Shown here: one piece after another, positions 48,101 to 53,771 of the stretch
Layout of the letters: each line of letters opens with the position of its first letter
Position numbering within the stretch: position 1 is the stretch's first letter
IMG/VR virus record: IMGVR_UViG_3300050821_003786
Location: 1 to 53,771 of that record
Length of the DNA: 53,771 nt
Reading direction: 5' to 3' (one strand)
Origin: a virus
The notes under the pieces: model-generated
The model's input: the letters and a program-made list of their open reading frames with translations, nothing else
The model's database searches: none
What the model was told of the DNA's origin: nothing
Made by a program: the position numbers and the translations under genes

Positions 48101-48802
48101 ATCACGTGCTCGAGGCTGTCGGCCGGGAACGCGAGACGATCGCGTTGCTGGAGGCTCGCCTGCGTGAGCGGTCGGACACGTTGGACGAGATCGAGCGGCT
48201 TGCAGCGGAGTTGGACGGCGACGAGGTGCCCCCCCCCCGTGGAACTCTCGCCAGCGTCGAAGCCCGCTGCGCGGCCACGCAGGAACGGTCACGCGCCGTC
48301 ACGTGCGCTGGCCCCGGTTTTGCGATCGCGCCCGGGTCGGGTTGCGGCGAGTCGCTCAGAAATTGCGGAGCGCGGCACGCTCGTCATCGGGCTGATTCGC
48401 GAGTTGGAGCCTGTCTCGTTTCGGGATTTGGCCGCACGCGTCGAGTTTGGATCGGGCGCACTGACGACGGTGCTGACGAAGCTCCGTGAGGCGAACGTGA
48501 TCCAGGCTAGCCATCGCAACCGGCACGCTCGCTGGAGCCTGACCGAGACCTTGGATCGTCAGATCGCCGAGCGGAACGGCACTCGCGGTGCTCATGGCGC
48601 GGAGTTGGGTCGCTGCCGTGATGATGTGCTGCAGACGATTCGGTCCGAGCCGGGCGAGTGGTCTGAGCAGCGGATCGCGGATTCGGGCGCTTGGGATCGG
48701 GAGCAGGTCGCGGACGCGTGCGGGGTTCTGCTGGTCGACGGGCTCGTGCAGCTGTGCCCTGATGGCACTTATGTGCCGTTGGCTGGAGCGGTGACAGCGT
48801 GA
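48097..48802 (+). pseudogene. Winged-HTH regulator interrupted at a ten-C tract
   Basis: The GTG at 48097 opens a frame for a coiled-coil N-terminus (LEARLRERSDTLDEIERLAA) that runs into ten C bases (48229-48238). After them the coding frame continues one register away, with SEIAERGTLVIGLIRELEPV and a winged-helix part (FRDLAARVEFGSGALTTVLT, then HASHRNRHARW-like) up to TGA at 48802. Removing one C would restore one protein of about 234 residues. Either the tract is a sequencing artefact, or expression is switched by slippage there. The domain is a DNA-binding regulator. Confidence 0.6.
48229..48238. repeat. Homopolymer C10 tract
   Basis: Ten consecutive C bases at the point where the reading frame of the regulator gene changes by one register. 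Nine C bases would keep the frame. Such tracts are prone to slippage in replication, transcription and sequencing. Confidence 0.85.
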
Positions 48803-49503
48803 CCCGCGCGGAGAAGGTTGCTTTGGCGCGCAGGCTTCGAGGGGGGGGGCTTACGGTGGTTGAGATCGCTGAGCAGATGGGTTTTGCCAGGTCGACGGTC
48901 GGCGCGTATCTGAGCGACCCGGATCTGTCGAAGCAGAAGAATCGTCGCGCTCGCTACTCGAGCCCCTGTGCCGCGTGTGGTGCTCCGACGGATGGGTCCG
49001 GCGGCTACAAGACACGGCGGCGCCTGTGCGCGGAGTGTGCGGCTGAGCAGCCTCACACGTTGGAGCGCGCGCGCTTGCACGGTGACGGTGTTCCTCAGTG
49101 GACTGACGAGGCGTTGCTTGACGCGCTTCGCGCCGGTGATGATCTTGGCATCTGGACGGTGAAGGAATGGCGGCGCCGGGCGATGGCGCTGGGGTTGCCG
49201 TCCGCGCACTTGTTCGTTCTGCGGTTCAACTCGTGGAACCGTGCGCGCGAGCTTGCGGGCCTGCCGGTGTGGGAGCCGCGACGGTCCTACTCGAGGACAA
49301 GCACAAGTGATTGCGTTGCCGCGGTCGCCCGGGTGTGGCGCGCGCTTGGCGAGCCACCAAGCAAAGCCACATACGACGCGTACATGGCGTCCGCCGACAA
49401 CCGGCTGCCGTCAGAGAGCCTGATCCGGTTGCGTGTTGGTTCGTGGGTCGCGGCTTTGGAGGCCGCATCCTTCATCGTCGAGCGTGAGCTGGTGCCGGCG
49501 TGA
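48799..49503 (+). CDS. HTH protein with zinc motif and two HNH-associated repeats
   Basis: A 234-residue protein with a GTG start overlapping the previous stop. Residues about 8-38 form a helix-turn-helix (GLTVVEIAEQMGFARSTVGA). A Cys-pair motif follows (CAACG..CAEC). Two repeats of the type seen in HNH homing endonucleases end in LRFNSWNRARELAGL and LRVGSWVAALEAAS. No nuclease core is present. It should bind DNA at several sites, as a regulator or a former homing protein. A run of nine G (48841-48849) codes for three Gly residues in frame. Confidence 0.65.
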   Translation: MTRAEKVALARRLRGGGLTVVEIAEQMGFARSTVGAYLSDPDLSKQKNRRARYSSPCAACGAPTDGSGGYKTRRRLCAECAAEQPHTLERARLHGDGVPQWTDEALLDALRAGDDLGIWTVKEWRRRAMALGLPSAHLFVLRFNSWNRARELAGLPVWEPRRSYSRTSTSDCVAAVARVWRALGEPPSKATYDAYMASADNRLPSESLIRLRVGSWVAALEAASFIVERELVPA

Positions 49504-49925
49504 AACGCGGCGCTGCTCTCGCCAGGCGAGCCCCGCTGCGAGCCCGTCCGCGCGCGCGAGCGCTCGAGCCCGGCGAAGCGGAGTGGAAGGCCGAGCGTTA
49601 CGGGTTCTGCGCCGTGTGCGGCCTGTGGGGACGCCTGGTACTGCACCACGTACTTCGAGAGCGCCTCGTTCGCCGAGCTGGCGGCGATCCGTGGGATCAG
49701 CGCAACGCCGTGCAGATCGGCGCACCGCTCGCCTGGGGCGGTTCCTGTCACTGTCACGACGGGCACCATCATCCTGGCGTCAATGACACAAGAATTCCGC
49801 TGCCGTTGATTCCTGATGAGGCGATCGCGTTCACGGTCGATCTGTTGGGCGAGCATGGCGCGGCTGATTATTTCGCTCGCGCGTACGCGCTCGAGGTCGA
49901 TGCAGGACTGCGGTGGCAGCCATGA
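49500..49925 (+). CDS. HNH-type nuclease-like protein
   Basis: A 141-residue protein. After a basic N-terminus come CAVCG, then LVLHHVLRERL and DPWDQRNAVQI, and a cluster of Cys/His (GSCHCHDGHHHPG). This is the pattern of a small HNH/recombination endonuclease fold with a zinc site. It lies just before the Holliday-junction nuclease, so it may act in recombination or be a NinG/Rap-like function. The GTG overlaps the previous stop. Confidence 0.65.
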   Translation: MKRGAALARRAPLRARPRARALEPGEAEWKAERYGFCAVCGLWGRLVLHHVLRERLVRRAGGDPWDQRNAVQIGAPLAWGGSCHCHDGHHHPGVNDTRIPLPLIPDEAIAFTVDLLGEHGAADYFARAYALEVDAGLRWQP

Positions 49926-50278
49926 GCGCGCAGCTGTCGTTGGATGCTGCTCGCGCCGGCCGACGAGCGCGCGCCCGCGGGGGCCGCGGGGAGCGCGAGA
50001 TCGTGGACGTGTTGCGCGCGTTCGGATGGAAACTCGCGCGCCGTAACACGGTGTTCCCGCAGTTCGGCCGCGACATTTTGGACGGTCCCGCGGGCACGCG
50101 GATCAGCTGCAAGTACACCGAGCGTCTGCGGTTACGTGAGGCGTTCGCCGAGTGCGCCGAGCATTCGCAGCCCGGCGAGATCCCGGTGATCTTTCATCGT
50201 TGCAACGGTCAGCCTTGGCTGGCGACGTTGCCGCTCGACGAGCTGCTGCCGCTGCTGGCATTGCGGGAGCGAGCATGA
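49922..50278 (+). CDS. Holliday-junction-resolvase-like nuclease
   Basis: A 118-residue protein starting at ATG 49922 (overlap ATGA). The order GEREIVDVLRAFGWKLARRN, then GRDIL and ISCKYTERL gives the Glu, Asp and x-x-Lys set of Hjc-type or related PD-(D/E)XK resolvases. It should cut branched DNA made during recombination or replication before packaging. It ends overlapping an eight-codon bridge ORF (50275-50298). Confidence 0.7.
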   Translation: MSAQLSLDAARAGRRARARGGRGEREIVDVLRAFGWKLARRNTVFPQFGRDILDGPAGTRISCKYTERLRLREAFAECAEHSQPGEIPVIFHRCNGQPWLATLPLDELLPLLALRERA

Positions 50279-50298
50279 GTCGTGAGACCACTGCGTGA
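50275..50298 (+). other. Bridging mini-ORF (MSRETTA)
   Basis: A seven-residue ORF whose ATG overlaps the stop of the resolvase gene and whose TGA overlaps the GTG of the replication initiator gene. It may pass ribosomes from one gene to the next. Confidence 0.35.
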
Positions 50299-51164
50299 GC
50301 CCGCGCGTGTTCGACAGGTTCATGGTCGACGTCGAGCTCGGGTCGAACCCGAAGATCGGCCGGCTGAACGACCGCGAGTTCCGCTGCCTCGTGTGCGGCG
50401 TCTGGGCGCTCGCAGCGAAGGCGAACCCGCGCGGCTACCTCGTTGTCGCCGGGCAGGCCGCGACAGAGCGGGACGTGGCGTATCAAGGCCGTTGTTCGGT
50501 ATCGCTGGCGAGGACGACGCTCGGGCGGTTGCGTCAGCTAGGGATGGTCGAGATGGATGAGCGTGTCGGGTTCGAGGTCTGTCATGACTGGGATGCGTTG
50601 AATCCGGGGCCGCGTCCGGATCCGACGAACGCTGATCGACAGCGCCGTTTCCGTAACAGGCATAACGGTGCACGTAACGGCGAAAGTAACGTAACGGATA
50701 ACGGTGGCGTAACGGAAAGTAACGCCGGGGAAGTTAAGGAGAAGGAAAGACCTGCTTCGCAAGCTCAGCAGGTAGCGCGCAAGCGCGCCACTCGCCGAGT
50801 CGATCAGTCGCAGCCACCCCCGGATTTCCCTGACGAGCTGCTGCCGAGGCTCAACCTGGTGCTAACGATCTGTCACGGCGCCTGGGACGCTCGCGGAGGG
50901 ATCGAGCCGATGCCTCGTGGCGTGGGCATGGCGATGCTCCGCAACGTTCGAGCTGACCATGAGCGCGTCGCTCGGCGGCTCGAGCACTGGCTGCTCGCCG
51001 GCAACGGGCGACGGGCACAGTGCAAGGACATCGCGCAGCGTCTTGGCGACTGGATCGCTGACGAGCCGGCCGCCGATCAGGGCTCGAGCAACGTTGTTTC
51101 GATGCGCGATCCGGCGCTCGAGCGGCGCGATCGTTTCAAGCTGTACCGGGAGGATTCGGCGTGA
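50295..51164 (+). CDS. Replication initiator / replisome organiser-like protein
   Basis: A 289-residue protein with a GTG start. Residues about 1-100 are winged-helix-like (FDRFMVDVELGSNPKIGRLN, then RTTLGRLRQLGMVEMD), as in phage replisome organisers. An Asn/Gly/Glu-rich stretch (about 118-145) is encoded by iteron-like repeats. The C-terminal half is helical (ELLPRLNLVLTICHGAWDAR). It directly precedes the DnaC-like loader gene with a four-base overlap. It probably binds the origin inside its own gene and recruits the loader. Confidence 0.7.
   Translation: MSPRVFDRFMVDVELGSNPKIGRLNDREFRCLVCGVWALAAKANPRGYLVVAGQAATERDVAYQGRCSVSLARTTLGRLRQLGMVEMDERVGFEVCHDWDALNPGPRPDPTNADRQRRFRNRHNGARNGESNVTDNGGVTESNAGEVKEKERPASQAQQVARKRATRRVDQSQPPPDFPDELLPRLNLVLTICHGAWDARGGIEPMPRGVGMAMLRNVRADHERVARRLEHWLLAGNGRRAQCKDIAQRLGDWIADEPAADQGSSNVVSMRDPALERRDRFKLYREDSA
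50653..50724 (+). repeat. TAACGG iterons, candidate replication origin
   Basis: Eight copies of (G/A)TAAC, five of them followed by GG, start at 50653, 50662, 50674, 50686, 50691, 50698, 50709 and 50719. They lie inside the initiator gene, in the part coding for a low-complexity linker. This matches the arrangement known from lambda O and relatives, where the origin iterons lie within the initiator gene. Confidence 0.6.
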
Positions 51165-52033
51165 GCACGCTCGACGAGCGCACTGAGCTCCCGGAGTCGT
51201 CGGTCAAGCGGCCGAAGCCGTTCGATTCGGCCAGGAAGCTGCGCCAGTGGGGAATCGATCGCGAGGCGCCGGCGAACGCTCCGGATGAACCCGGTCCTGC
51301 GATCTGCAAATGCAAGGAGGACGGGTGCGTCGGCCGGTGGCGACTGCTCGATCGGTCCGGTCCGGTGTGGATCGTCGAGTGCGACGCCTGCGGGTTCGAG
51401 ACCGGGATCCCGCCGCAGGATAAGAGGGTTCGCGCCGCGGAACGCCTCGCGCGATCTGGGGTGCCCGAGCGGTTCATTGGCCTGATGTTCGAGGAGGACA
51501 CCGAGAATCGGAATGCGCTGATGCTGTTGCGATCGTGGCTCCGCGATTTCGAGGCCGAGCAGCAGAAGGGCGAGGAGGGCTCGCCGGGGATCCCGGCGCT
51601 CGCCGTCTGGGGCGACCCGGGCGTCGGCAAGACACATCTACTCGCCGCGCTGTGCGTGCGACTGATTCGCGAGCGCGAGGTGGGCGTGATGTTCCGGTCG
51701 GTCAGCACGCTGCTACGGGAGCTCCAGCGGTTCGACGATGAGGTGCAGCGCACCGATACGTGGGAGCGCGCCCTTTCGATCGACGTGCTCGCGCTCGATG
51801 ACCTGGGGGCGGAGCGGATTACGGACTGGCGGCTTGAGCAGCTCGCGGACCTGATCGACGCCCGGTACTTGGCGGAGCTGCCGATCTTGCTGACGACGAA
51901 CTATCCGCCGAAGGCGTGGGACGAGATTTTGGACGAGCGCTCGAGCCATCGGCTGCTGGTCCGGCGAATGGTGTTGCCAGTGCAGTTACGGGGCCGCGAT
52001 AGGCGGCAGGAACAACTTCCGGAGGTGAAGTGA
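51161..52033 (+). CDS. DnaC-like AAA+ helicase loader
   Basis: A 290-residue protein with a GTG start overlapping the initiator stop. The N-terminal part has four Cys (CKCKEDGC and CDACG), a likely zinc ribbon. The AAA+ part shows Walker A GDPGVGKTH (about 153-161), Walker B VLALDDLGAE, and sensor LTTNYPP. Together with the initiator it should load the host replicative helicase at the phage origin. No phage helicase or primase is seen, so the host machinery is probably used. Confidence 0.85.
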   Translation: MSTLDERTELPESSVKRPKPFDSARKLRQWGIDREAPANAPDEPGPAICKCKEDGCVGRWRLLDRSGPVWIVECDACGFETGIPPQDKRVRAAERLARSGVPERFIGLMFEEDTENRNALMLLRSWLRDFEAEQQKGEEGSPGIPALAVWGDPGVGKTHLLAALCVRLIREREVGVMFRSVSTLLRELQRFDDEVQRTDTWERALSIDVLALDDLGAERITDWRLEQLADLIDARYLAELPILLTTNYPPKAWDEILDERSSHRLLVRRMVLPVQLRGRDRRQEQLPEVK

Positions 52034-52347
52034 TGGTGACCGTGGCCCCTGACCGTTCGGTTATGCAGCGTCGTGAGGCGCTCGAGCGTGCGAACGAGGT
52101 TCGCGCGGCTCGCGCACAGTTGAAGCGGGATTTGCGAGCCAGGCGCGTTCGAGTGCACGACCTGTTGCTGGATCCGCCGGCGTATCTCGAGACCGCGAAG
52201 GTGTTCGACGTTCTGTTGGCAGCCCCGAAGTATGGGCGCGTGAAGGCGAACAAGACTCTCGGGCGTTGCAAGATCTCCCCGAGCAAGACGGTCGGCGGCC
52301 TGTCTGGCCGTCAGCGGGCCGAGCTTGCGGCGATGGTGAGCGCCTGA
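52030..52347 (+). CDS. mIHF-like (actinobacterial integration host factor) protein
   Basis: A 105-residue protein. The N-terminal helix (REALERANEVRAARAQLKRD) and the C-terminal H2TH-type part (PKYGRVKANKTLGRCKISPS, then GGLSGRQRAELAAM) match the small actinobacterial IHF family. These proteins bend DNA and help integration and nucleoid folding. In a phage it may support Int-attP complexes, origin activity or packaging. GTG 52030 or ATG 52033 may be the start; both overlap the loader gene's stop. Confidence 0.8.
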   Translation: MMVTVAPDRSVMQRREALERANEVRAARAQLKRDLRARRVRVHDLLLDPPAYLETAKVFDVLLAAPKYGRVKANKTLGRCKISPSKTVGGLSGRQRAELAAMVSA

Positions 52348-52904
52348 TGCGGTTCCTGCTGGGAGCAGCCTCGGCCGTCGCAGCACTCGGTACGGTGAGC
52401 GCGTCGGGATCGCCGTCGGGTTGCAGTCGCGTGTTCACGGTCGCGGAGACCGAGCACGCGATCGACCGTGACTTCCGCGGCGCACGGAACGTGACCGCGA
52501 GCCAGACGGCCGCGTACCGGCACATGATTCGCTGCCAGCGGTTCGCGTACAACCGGCCGAAACTGCGACGGTACCTGGCCGCGACCGTGAGGGCGTGGCG
52601 CGTGCGCCGGTATAACGCCGCGAACCCGATCCAATACGCGACAGCCAGCTGGTACTACGACCAGGGCTCGACCGCCTGCGGGTTCCACGCCCGCTATGGC
52701 GTCGCGTCCCCTGATGTCGCGTACATCGGCCCGTGGATCTGCGGGCGCCACGTCGAGTTCTATTTCGACGGGCGCAGCGTGATCGCGACCGTCGACGACG
52801 CGGGCCCGTTCATCGCGGGTCGCAGCTGGGATCTTGGCGAGAGCACTGCTGGCGCGCTCGGGTTCTCCGGCGTGCAGACGGTCGGCTACAGGCCGGTGCG
52901 ATGA
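52347..52904 (+). CDS. Secreted RlpA-like double-psi beta-barrel protein
   Basis: A 185-residue protein starting at TGATG. Residues 1-20 are a signal peptide. Residues about 90-185 form an RlpA-like domain: ATASWYYDQGSTACGFHARY, then GRSVIATVDDAGPFIAGRSW with the Asp-x-x-Gly-Pro turn and a C-terminal GVQTVGYRPVR. RlpA-like domains bind or cut peptidoglycan. Placement among early genes, not in the lysis region, suggests action on the wall of a living cell, for example against superinfection. Confidence 0.7.
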   Translation: MRFLLGAASAVAALGTVSASGSPSGCSRVFTVAETEHAIDRDFRGARNVTASQTAAYRHMIRCQRFAYNRPKLRRYLAATVRAWRVRRYNAANPIQYATASWYYDQGSTACGFHARYGVASPDVAYIGPWICGRHVEFYFDGRSVIATVDDAGPFIAGRSWDLGESTAGALGFSGVQTVGYRPVR

Positions 52905-52915
52905 CCGATGCCTAG
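52901..52915 (+). other. Bridging mini-ORF (MTDA)
   Basis: A four-residue ORF. Its ATG overlaps the stop of the RlpA-like gene and its TAG lies eight bases beyond the ATG of the next gene (52908). Confidence 0.3.
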
Positions 52916-53228
52916 GGGAGTTGACTACAAGATCCCGCTTGCCGACCTGCTCCAGGCCGCCGCGCTACATGCGCGTGGCTGGTCGCTCCGAGCGATCTGT
53001 CGGATGAAGTGGAGTCAGTGGGGCTATGCGAGCCAGGGATCCGCGCTCGAGGGCCTTCGGCACGCGCTGCGAACGATCGACGCGTCAGTTCGTGATCGAG
53101 TCGAGGCCACGATCACAGCGAGCGTCATGCACGGCAACGTGAGCCGAGCAGCACGCCTTCCCGGTCACCCGGATCATGATCGCTTCCTGGCACATCGACG
53201 CACGGTCCGGGCGAAGGGGCGGCCATGA
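52908..53228 (+). CDS. Hypothetical DNA-binding-like protein
   Basis: A 106-residue basic protein. The N-terminal part includes a possible helix-turn-helix (LHARGWSLRAICRMKWSQWG) followed by helices (ALEGLRHALRTIDASVRDRV) and a basic end. It might be a small transcription factor of the early region. It overlaps the next gene by four bases. Confidence 0.5.
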   Translation: MPRGVDYKIPLADLLQAAALHARGWSLRAICRMKWSQWGYASQGSALEGLRHALRTIDASVRDRVEATITASVMHGNVSRAARLPGHPDHDRFLAHRRTVRAKGRP

Positions 53229-53467
53229 CGCAATCTCGCCTGCTGGACCCGCCGCGCCTCGACCACTTCTGCCCGGCCTCGCACTGCGCTCGCGCGTGCA
53301 ACGCCGCCGACTGCACATGCAAGCCATGCCGGTGCTCGAGCTGCCGCTCACGCTCATCCCGTGCGGCCAAGCACTCGCTGACGCCCGACCCGCTCACGCG
53401 CGCATCACGTTCTTCGCAGCTTCGCCTATTCGCAAGCCCACTCCCAGACAGGAGCATCGTCAGATGA
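53225..53467 (+). CDS. Cys-rich small protein
   Basis: An 80-residue protein with ten Cys between residues about 16 and 42 (CPASHCARACNAADCTCKPC, then CRCSSC), which should hold two or more metal ions or disulphides. The rest is Ser/Arg-rich and probably unfolded. Start and stop overlap neighbours by four bases. It might be a zinc-binding adaptor. No family is recognised. Confidence 0.45.
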   Translation: MTQSRLLDPPRLDHFCPASHCARACNAADCTCKPCRCSSCRSRSSRAAKHSLTPDPLTRASRSSQLRLFASPLPDRSIVR

Positions 53468-53771
53468 CCAAAACCCGCAAGCCCAAGCCGATCTTCCTGT
53501 ACCACGGAGGCCACAGGCCCGAGTCCAAGCAGATGTGCTTCAACGAGGCGATCGCATGGCTCGCCGGCGAACCACACAGCGCATCGCCGGTCTGCGCGTC
53601 ACCGGTGATCCGCCGCTTCGGTATGGCGCTGAACGATCGCCTCGACGACGAGCGCCGGCAGCTGCTGCGCCCGTACGTGCTCCGCTCGCTCGGGACGGCT
53701 GGCGACGGCCGCGACCAGGAGCGCCGCGACATGTGCGTGCAATGGCTCGTCGACCACCTGCCCGCCCTGTT
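53464..53771 (+). CDS. N-terminal part of hypothetical protein (continues at position 1-211)
   Basis: An ATG overlapping the previous stop opens a frame that runs off the right edge after 102 codons plus two bases. It reads as a soluble alpha protein with CASPVIRRFGMALNDRLDDE and RRQLLRPYVLRSLGTAGDGR, a pattern I have seen in small conserved phage proteins of unknown function. Joined to the frame at 2-211 the sequence continues smoothly, without a stop, to about 172 residues. This is the best evidence that the window is circular. Confidence 0.7.
   Translation, partial: MTKTRKPKPIFLYHGGHRPESKQMCFNEAIAWLAGEPHSASPVCASPVIRRFGMALNDRLDDERRQLLRPYVLRSLGTAGDGRDQERRDMCVQWLVDHLPAL

Noticed and set aside
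1-53771. tRNA genes and CRISPR arrays
   Set aside because: Looked for cloverleaf-like segments and regularly spaced repeats on both strands; none seen. The TAACGG cluster at 50653 has unequal short spacing and is not a CRISPR.

Overview
The window looks like the complete genome of a temperate, tailed siphovirus-type phage of a GC-rich host, probably an actinobacterium. The last base of the window joins the first base in frame inside one open reading frame: a gene starting at 53464 continues into the frame that ends at 211. The sequence is therefore best read as a closed circle of 53,771 bp opened inside that gene. Support for an actinobacterial host comes from strongly GC-rich coding sequence, frequent GTG starts, an mIHF-like nucleoid protein (52030-52347) and small proteins of types I associate with actinophages. 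The exact host cannot be read from the sequence.

Layout, read around the circle. The lysogeny switch is at 43.3-44.75 kb. A leftward cI-like regulator and a rightward cro-like regulator, visibly related in sequence, are separated by 23 bp and share a perfect 12-bp inverted repeat that carries both -35 boxes. Behind the regulator, on the same minus strand, is a predicted lipoprotein, and a strong hairpin terminator separates it from the late operon. The early operon runs rightward from 44.5 kb through the window end to about 6.5 kb. It holds a recombination pair (Rad52-like annealing protein and PD-(D/E)XK exonuclease), HNH-type proteins, a Holliday-junction-resolvase-like nuclease, a replication initiator with iteron-like repeats inside the gene, a DnaC-like loader, the mIHF-like protein and a secreted RlpA-like protein. 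It continues with an excisionase-like protein, a tyrosine integrase with a probable attP gap, a DNA methyltransferase and many tiny genes, several of which encode zinc-ribbon-like proteins.

The late region starts with the small and large terminase subunits (6.5-8.7 kb). Before the portal there is a seven-kilobase adhesion block: a collagen-like fibre, a GT4 glycosyltransferase, a fibre-like protein with an SGNH esterase domain, a LamG-like protein, a catalytic-domain-only tyrosine recombinase, a small fibre-type protein and a DUF1360 membrane protein. Then come a portal-MuF fusion, an HNH endonuclease, the capsid protease, the HK97-type capsid protein, a second head protein, the likely tail tube protein, connectors, tail terminator, neck protein, tail assembly chaperones with a probable -1 frameshift, and a 1512-residue tape measure carrying two peptidoglycan hydrolase domains. 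The distal tail proteins follow. The lysis region (38.1-43.3 kb) has a GH25 lysozyme with a lipobox, a GH-A-like glycosidase, a papain-like protease and several small membrane proteins.

Almost all genes are on the plus strand and overlap by 1-4 bp (ATGA, GTGA, TGATG). The exceptions are the immunity genes and a two-gene antisense cassette at 27936-28453 inside the tail operon. Most larger gaps contain a GC-rich hairpin just upstream of a ribosome binding site. The most unusual signals are the mirror-image lysogeny switch, the adhesion and glycosylation block with its own recombinase, matching Ig-like inserts in two neighbouring virion proteins, the antisense cassette, a ten-C tract that breaks a regulator gene, and very short ORFs that bridge neighbouring genes.
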